Assembly (NCBI GenBank): GCA_003116995.1
Contig: BDSL01000113.1
Location: 248,001-312,000, forward strand
DNA: 64,000 nucleotides
Direction: 5' to 3'
Source of the DNA: Yamagishiella unicocca
Lineage: Eukaryota; Chlorophyta; Chlorophyceae; Chlamydomonadales; Volvocaceae
Both the position numbers and the translations under genes were made by a program. The stretch's first letter is position 1. Every line of letters starts with the position of its first letter. This document shows positions 59,383-64,000 of the stretch, piece by piece. The notes beneath the pieces were generated by a model. It had not been told where the DNA came from and did not search any database. It saw only the letters and a list, made by a program, of their open reading frames with translations.

Positions 59383-61672
59383 CTACGGCTCCACTACCGA
59401 CCCGCCCGCTGGCACCGGGCCCCCTTCCAGGTCAGCCGCATTGGCCGCGGCCGCCAGCGCCGCCAGCTTCTCCTCCGTCATCGGGACCAACAGCTTGAGG
59501 CGGTACGCGTCGACGCCGTTGAGGTAGTACCTGCGCCGTCATATAGTACGACAAGGAACCGAAAAGGGAAGATCGCCGGGGCCAAGCGTCATGATATCAC
59601 CGGCCACCGGGACTTCCGCTGCAGGCTGTTGTGCTCCCGGGTCCAGATCAACTCCCTGGGCCCCCCTTGCGTGTCCTGAAACTATTCACCAGCTACCGGT
59701 AATTTCTGTGCCTCCGTCTCCTATGGCATGTAACCCCCAACCCCTTCGCAGTAACCCCCAACCCCTTCTCACCCCCAACCCCTTCGCAGTCGGTTTTACT
59801 TTCCGTGTGAACCCACGGGCTTCCTCTCATACCCTCCGAGTCGGCAGTTAGTTTCTGCCCTCTGTTTCTTAACCGTTTCTTCTCGCCCCCTCCCTGTTGT
59901 GCACCCGAGTCTTGATGCCGCCCTCCCCTCCCTACCTGTGCAGCCGCTTGTCTCGCACAAAGCCCAGCCCCTGGTACAGCTTCAGCGCCCCCGTGTTGAC
60001 CACCTCAGCCTCGAGCACCACCTCGTCGCAGCCGCCTCGGATCATTTCGCCGATGGCCATCTTCACCAGCTCCGAGCCTGGGGGGCAAGCGTACCACACG
60101 GGAGGGCACGGGCGCCGTAAGCCCGGGCGTCCTACTGCTTGCTGCTGGAAACTCACCGCTTTGATTCGAGTTGTGCAGTATCGGTAACTCGAATCGCAGC
60201 GGTGAGCACAGCGGAATTTGGCGGCGGCAAAGGATCAGGCAAGCTCTGCATGCAGTGAGGTTTGCGGCGAGGGCTATCAGCTGCCCCGCGGGATTACTCC
60301 GCGTCAGGATGGCCGCCGGACATTGGTTTTGGCCCAAAGTACCGTTTCCCCGCCTGACTGAGTCCCGTCAGGCCAGGTGGTCGTCGGACCCACAGCGCCA
60401 AGCAGCTGCCGCTTGCGTACTGCAGGATGCATCCAACACCGGCTGCCCCGGGCAACCACCGCCGCGTTTTTAGTTTGGCCCTCAAAAGCACTGCGCAGCA
60501 CACATGCCGCCAATGCCCAGAGTACGTTGCAACGGGACGTCGTACAATTCCTTTCGACACGTCCACCCATCCATAGCACGGCCCCGCCTGCGAGCGCCAA
60601 GACCCTATGATCATATGATCCCAGCAAGAGAGGTGGGCCCATAGACCTAGGACGAGGCAGCACGGCTAAGGAAAAACACAAACTTCCGGGGAAGAATGCT
60701 TCTCGCGAAATTAGGCATATACCGAAGAGTGGCCGCGACAACCTATTCGGCGACCTACTCATTTCTGCCGTACAGGCTGCCCTCCGCCGACGGGTCCTTC
60801 CATCTCCCCACCCTTCCGAGTGCCGCTGGGGGCGATGGTCGGAAGCAAGCCATTGCCCCCCATACTGGGTTTTCGGATTGAGTTGGCACTTTTGCATACT
60901 GAGTTTGAGACGAAACTGCCCGTGGGCTTGAGGATGCAAGCCAGGAAATCGATGACAAACGCCCATCCGGCTGCTTTGCCCCCCAACCCTCGTTATCATG
61001 CGCCGGCCTTCCTTCTTGCCGGACAGCTATGCATATGTGTATGGTTAAAGCAGCGTACTTCTAAAGATAACCGTTTGCAGCTCCCCTTCCAAACCCCGCT
61101 GCCACCCATCTGCTGCCAAACCCAAACCCCACTGTGAGCTGGCAGCAAACCTTCCAGCTGGCATCGAACTTACCAACGCGCTTTCCACGGTAGGCTTTGT
61201 CAACCACAAGCATAGCCACGTAGCCGCGCATTCGCTCTCTATGTTGGTCCATTTTGCATATGACCGTCCCAAACGGCTTATCGCCATCGTACGAGATGAA
61301 ACAGAGATGAGGCCACTGATGTAGAAAGTAGCGGTACGTGAAGATTGAGTATGGCTCGCTCAGCTCCTTGTCCACGAGGTCCATGACAATCGGCAAGTCA
61401 TTCTCGTCCTTATACTGTGTACATTCACAGGGTTTAAAGTAAGATTTATCAGGCAATGTCAAGCAATTAAACAAGGGACATGAAAGCACCGAAGGATGAC
61501 GCCGCCGACCCTTGCTAATTTGGTTTGGCCGGCCCAATCCTTCCAAGCATGAAAATCAATTGATACCATCAATTGAATCGGAGCGCACCTGGACATAACG
61601 AATATCGCTGACAGACGCAGTACCACCGCTTTCCTGCCGCTCTCCCACCCCTCCCGTTGAAGAATCTGCCAT
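59383..61672 (-). CDS. NAA30: N-alpha-acetyltransferase 30 (NatC catalytic subunit), 4 exons, 204 aa
   Basis: Exons in order: 61672-61589, 61414-61174, 60077-59936, 59530-59383. All introns are GT-AG, the phases match, and the sum is 615 nt. The product transfers acetyl from acetyl-CoA to the N-terminus of proteins starting with Met plus a hydrophobic residue, as the NatC catalytic subunit with NAA35 and NAA38 on the ribosome. Residues 1-20 are a variable leader (MADSSTGGVGERQE...). The GNAT fold then follows: LVDKELSEPYSIFTYRYF (substrate side), GTVICKM, RGYVAMLVV, the acetyl-CoA loop RGKRVGSEL (104-112), EVVLEAEVVNTGALKLYQ, LGFVRDKRLHRYYLNGVDAYR and KLLVP. These match NAA30/MAK3 nearly end to end. 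The fourth residue of the RxxGxG acetyl-CoA loop is Arg107 where Gly is usual. The first exon is assigned from IRYVQ joining to YKDENDLP and is convincing. The C-terminal tail after KLLVP is Ala/Gly-rich. Confidence 0.93.
59730..59790. repeat. Tandem repeat in NAA30 intron 3
   Basis: Three copies of a CCCCCAACCCCTTCGCAGTAA-like repeat of 17-22 bp in the intron 59531-59935. Confidence 0.9.
60152..60206. other. Long intronic inverted repeat (hairpin) in NAA30 intron 2
   Basis: The arms 60152-60172 and 60186-60206 are 21 nt each, with a 13-nt loop. In RNA read from the plus strand, 19 positions form Watson-Crick pairs and one more a G-U pair. Such a structure could be a small-RNA precursor, a remnant of a tiny inverted-repeat element, or inert. 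It lies 75 nt inside the intron from the acceptor of exon 3. Confidence 0.75.
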
Positions 61673-63498
61673 CCTTGTCAAAATCCGTCACTGTGCACGT
61701 TGAATTGCAAATCAAGAGCCATCTGACGATCCAAGTTGCCCAACATGAAATTAAACTCCGAAACCAGCGAGGTCATGACGCATCGCACGCCCGTAGATTG
61801 GAAGTCAAGCGTCCTCTGGCTTCTGAACTTATTAAACTTAGAAAAGCGACGACAATACGAACACAATCTTGTTTGCAATTCCTCCGAGGCGACGGCGACG
61901 CAATTCCTCGGCGACGCACCCAACGTGAACTCGCCCACGCACAATGTACTCCTGCCCCTTGGAGCTCTGTAAATAAAGTGAATATTACGTCTCACATCGC
62001 GATACGCATTATCGCACGTTAAGGGGGCCCTGGGAGTTCTGAGGGCAACCGCCCCAGCCGGGCGTTCCGGAAGGTTACTGTGGACACGCGCCCCTTCGTT
62101 GTGGACTATCGTTCCTGTGTTGTCGATGTACTATCATCGCGTCAAGCTTCCCTCAGCCGACGCGGTCGCTGCAGCATGGCCGTATGGACCGGTAGGTTGG
62201 CCGATGGGTTCACATGCAACGCACGCCGGGGCCCCAATTACTGGCGCCGCTGCAGCGATGAATACATACATACCCCTGAATATAGGCACATAGCATACGA
62301 ACACTGCCTGTGGTTATCTTCATCCAGCTGCTGCGTGACTTGGTGTCACAGATCCTGTGAAATGTTTCTCCCCTCCTTGCCTAAATCTGCAGGCTCCTAA
62401 TAATGCGCCTTTTGATAGCACTCAGATAGCTCACAATGATGACCTCAAACGGCATTTATGGTTCTCCCCGAAACTCGACCGCCAAAACAGGTCCGGATGG
62501 GCGTACGGCAGTACTGCGCCAGGATCCTCCTGGGGTCGCTGCCCCTCCTCTTCGTGTTAGGCACTTTTGGTACGGAAGCGTTGCGACCCGGAGGGGCGGC
62601 AAAAGAACCGGTTACACGGCATGGGTATATTATCTTCGGACACATAGTTTCGGAGGGCAGAAAATACCTGGCGTATAGTTTTCGGGCATTCGTACACGCG
62701 GTTGAATGCAGATGCTGGGAAACTGCACGTCGGGGGTTAGGTGCGGGAAGTGGGGGAACTGCATGGGGGTGTCTTGCCAGGCTACGTCGGTTCGTTTGTT
62801 GCCGGCTAACTTACGGGGTGCACCGCCAGGAGGCTACGCGGGCTCGACACCTCGACCTACCGAGCCCGCCCTGTTTTTGGGGTTGCCCGCACCGCTCCAA
62901 ACGCAGGGCCCTCGGAGCTCCTGATGGGGGTACCTCACACACAGGGCCACCCCGTGACTGCGCTGCCGGTGGGTGGATGGTTGGGTGGTTGGGTGGTTGG
63001 GTGATTGGTTGGCTGGGTGGCTGGGTGCGTGGCTGGATGCGTCGGCGCCTCCTGGGCCCTGCGGACCACGGGCGGTGAAAGGTGATACCGGTAAGGGCAA
63101 GGCACATCGTTCCAAAACGACGTGTACTTTGTGGCTGACGAACGAGCCACAACCAACACCGGAGTTGCTCCATTGGGTTCAGTTCAGTTCTAAATCGTCC
63201 AAAGGGTAACACTCGCCTCACTCGGCTGCAGCGAGGGTGTCACAGCGAGGGTGTCGCAGGAGGGTTGGCGGTCCCGTACTGCGTACCGGCGTAACCCTTC
63301 GTGTAGGGGCCCATGTAGGGGCCGGCCCATGTAGGGCCCATGTAGGGCTGTACTGCCCTACATACCTCGCCGTCCGCCCTTGCTGCGGCCGCTACCCACA
63401 GGTGCAAGCGCCGCTTGGTTTCGCGCTTTTCCGACTCTCACTTCGACCCCTGACTTGCTCCCGACTGCCCGACTGCGGTAAACCCTCCACGCCGTCAG
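61673..63498. other. Region upstream of NAA30, no certain gene
   Basis: The NAA30 promoter must lie in the first part. A plus-strand frame from ATG 62458 to 63078 has a hydrophobic start (RILLGSLPLLFVLGTFGTEA) but ends in translated simple repeat (WLGGWVIGWLGGW), and I do not accept it as a gene. Repeats: GGTTGGGTGGTTGGG-type at about 62972-63046, and CCATGTAGGG in about four copies at 63308-63348. Confidence 0.45.
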
Positions 63499-63710
63499 GA
63501 GGAAGCTCTCCGCCACCTGCCGCCCGGAGACACATCACACCTGGCGCCGGCGCCGCCAGTTGCTGACTCATGGACGAGCCTGCCGTACCCGGACATGAGC
63601 GTCCGGATGCCTCCAGGCTCCCCTGAGGAGGGGGCTGCGGGCGCTCCAGGGATGGGAGGAGGCCCCGGCGTTGGTGGCGGCGCGGGGGAACCCGGCAGTG
63701 CACAGCAGGA

Positions 63711-63751
<41 letters not shown>

Positions 63752-63793
63752 CTCCCCCCGCTGGCGGCAGCGCGCAGGTCGGGGTTGCTCCAG
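63499..63793 (+). CDS. Probable internal exon of an unidentified gene with a polyalanine tract
   Basis: An AG acceptor (CCGTCAG ending 63498) and a GTGAGG donor (from 63794) bound a 295-nt open stretch. It reads EEALRHLPPGDTSHLAP, then SWTSLPYPDMSVRMPPG, a Gly-rich part, a run of 13 alanines encoded by GCG repeats, and TPPAGGSAQVGVAP. Low-complexity Ala/Gly/Pro segments like this are common in volvocine proteins. No domain is recognised. The gene would continue beyond the window to the right, and its 5' exons were not found. The exon could instead begin elsewhere, as the same frame is open from just after a TGA near 63451. Confidence 0.4.
63711..63750. repeat. GCG trinucleotide run
   Basis: Forty bases of uninterrupted GGC/GCG repeat. 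It codes for the alanine run if the exon 63499-63793 is real. Confidence 0.95.
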
Positions 63794-64000
63794 GTGAGGA
63801 CCCAGGGGTGACTGCAGGGAGGGGCCGAGCGTGCGCCACGTGTCCGCCCACCCACCGCAATGGAACCCGTCATCCAGCTGCATTAGTAATGCATTAGTAA
63901 TGCTACCCGGGCCTGACAACGAGCTTCGTTCGCGGCCCCGTTTTGGGAAGCCTCGTGCCCAACCTCGGGTGCGAGGAGCTCACCGCGCACACGTACGCAC

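Noticed and set aside
62458..63078. 206-codon frame with a hydrophobic N-terminus as a secreted protein
   Set aside because: The C-terminal third is translated GGTTGGGTGG simple repeat, no family is recognised, and there is no supporting splice or signal context.

Overview
This window looks like nuclear DNA of a volvocine green alga (Chlamydomonas/Volvox relatives). The host genes are cut by many GT-AG introns with C/T-rich acceptors. Exons are GC-rich and coding sequence holds long GCG and GCT runs. The TGTAA pentamer, the usual polyadenylation signal of these algae, lies about 16 nt from the 3' end of a LINE. Nothing here is bacterial, and no rRNA, tRNA or CRISPR was seen.

Positions 1-48704 form a head-to-tail array of a unit of about 10.1 kb: four nearly identical copies (1-10087, 10088-20206, 20207-36132, 36133-46481), then one diverged, partial edge copy (46482-48704). 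The window opens inside the array, so its left end is not visible. Each unit has a less GC-rich half with no convincing gene and a GC-rich half with remnants of an ankyrin-repeat-type gene. The same frameshift sits in all four full copies, so the lesion predates the amplification. Copies differ by point changes, small deletions and a 28-31 bp minisatellite whose copy number varies. Variants are shared in a patchwork, as expected from unequal exchange or gene conversion.

The third unit is split at 24962-30709 by a composite insertion. Its left part is an antisense, 5'-truncated L1-type LINE: reverse transcriptase plus a C-terminal Cys/His zinc-knuckle-like region, with a single frameshift in a G8 run and no endonuclease. 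Its right part is about 2 kb without recognised genes, mostly a tandem pair of 755-765 bp repeats, ending in a perfect 7-bp hairpin at the junction.

Right of the array, 48705-52133 has no recognised gene but holds a 300-bp MITE-like element. Two host genes follow, and I could assemble complete models for both with matching splice phases. The first is a plus-strand Raf-like (TKL) protein kinase, 52134-57337, 10 exons, 477 aa, with an unusually long activation segment and a C-terminal CAIM prenylation motif. The second is a minus-strand N-alpha-acetyltransferase of the NAA30/MAK3 type, 61672-59383, 4 exons, 204 aa. A probable internal exon of another gene, with a polyalanine tract, lies at 63499-63793. 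The two complete genes converge. Nothing suggests they are functionally linked to each other or to the array.
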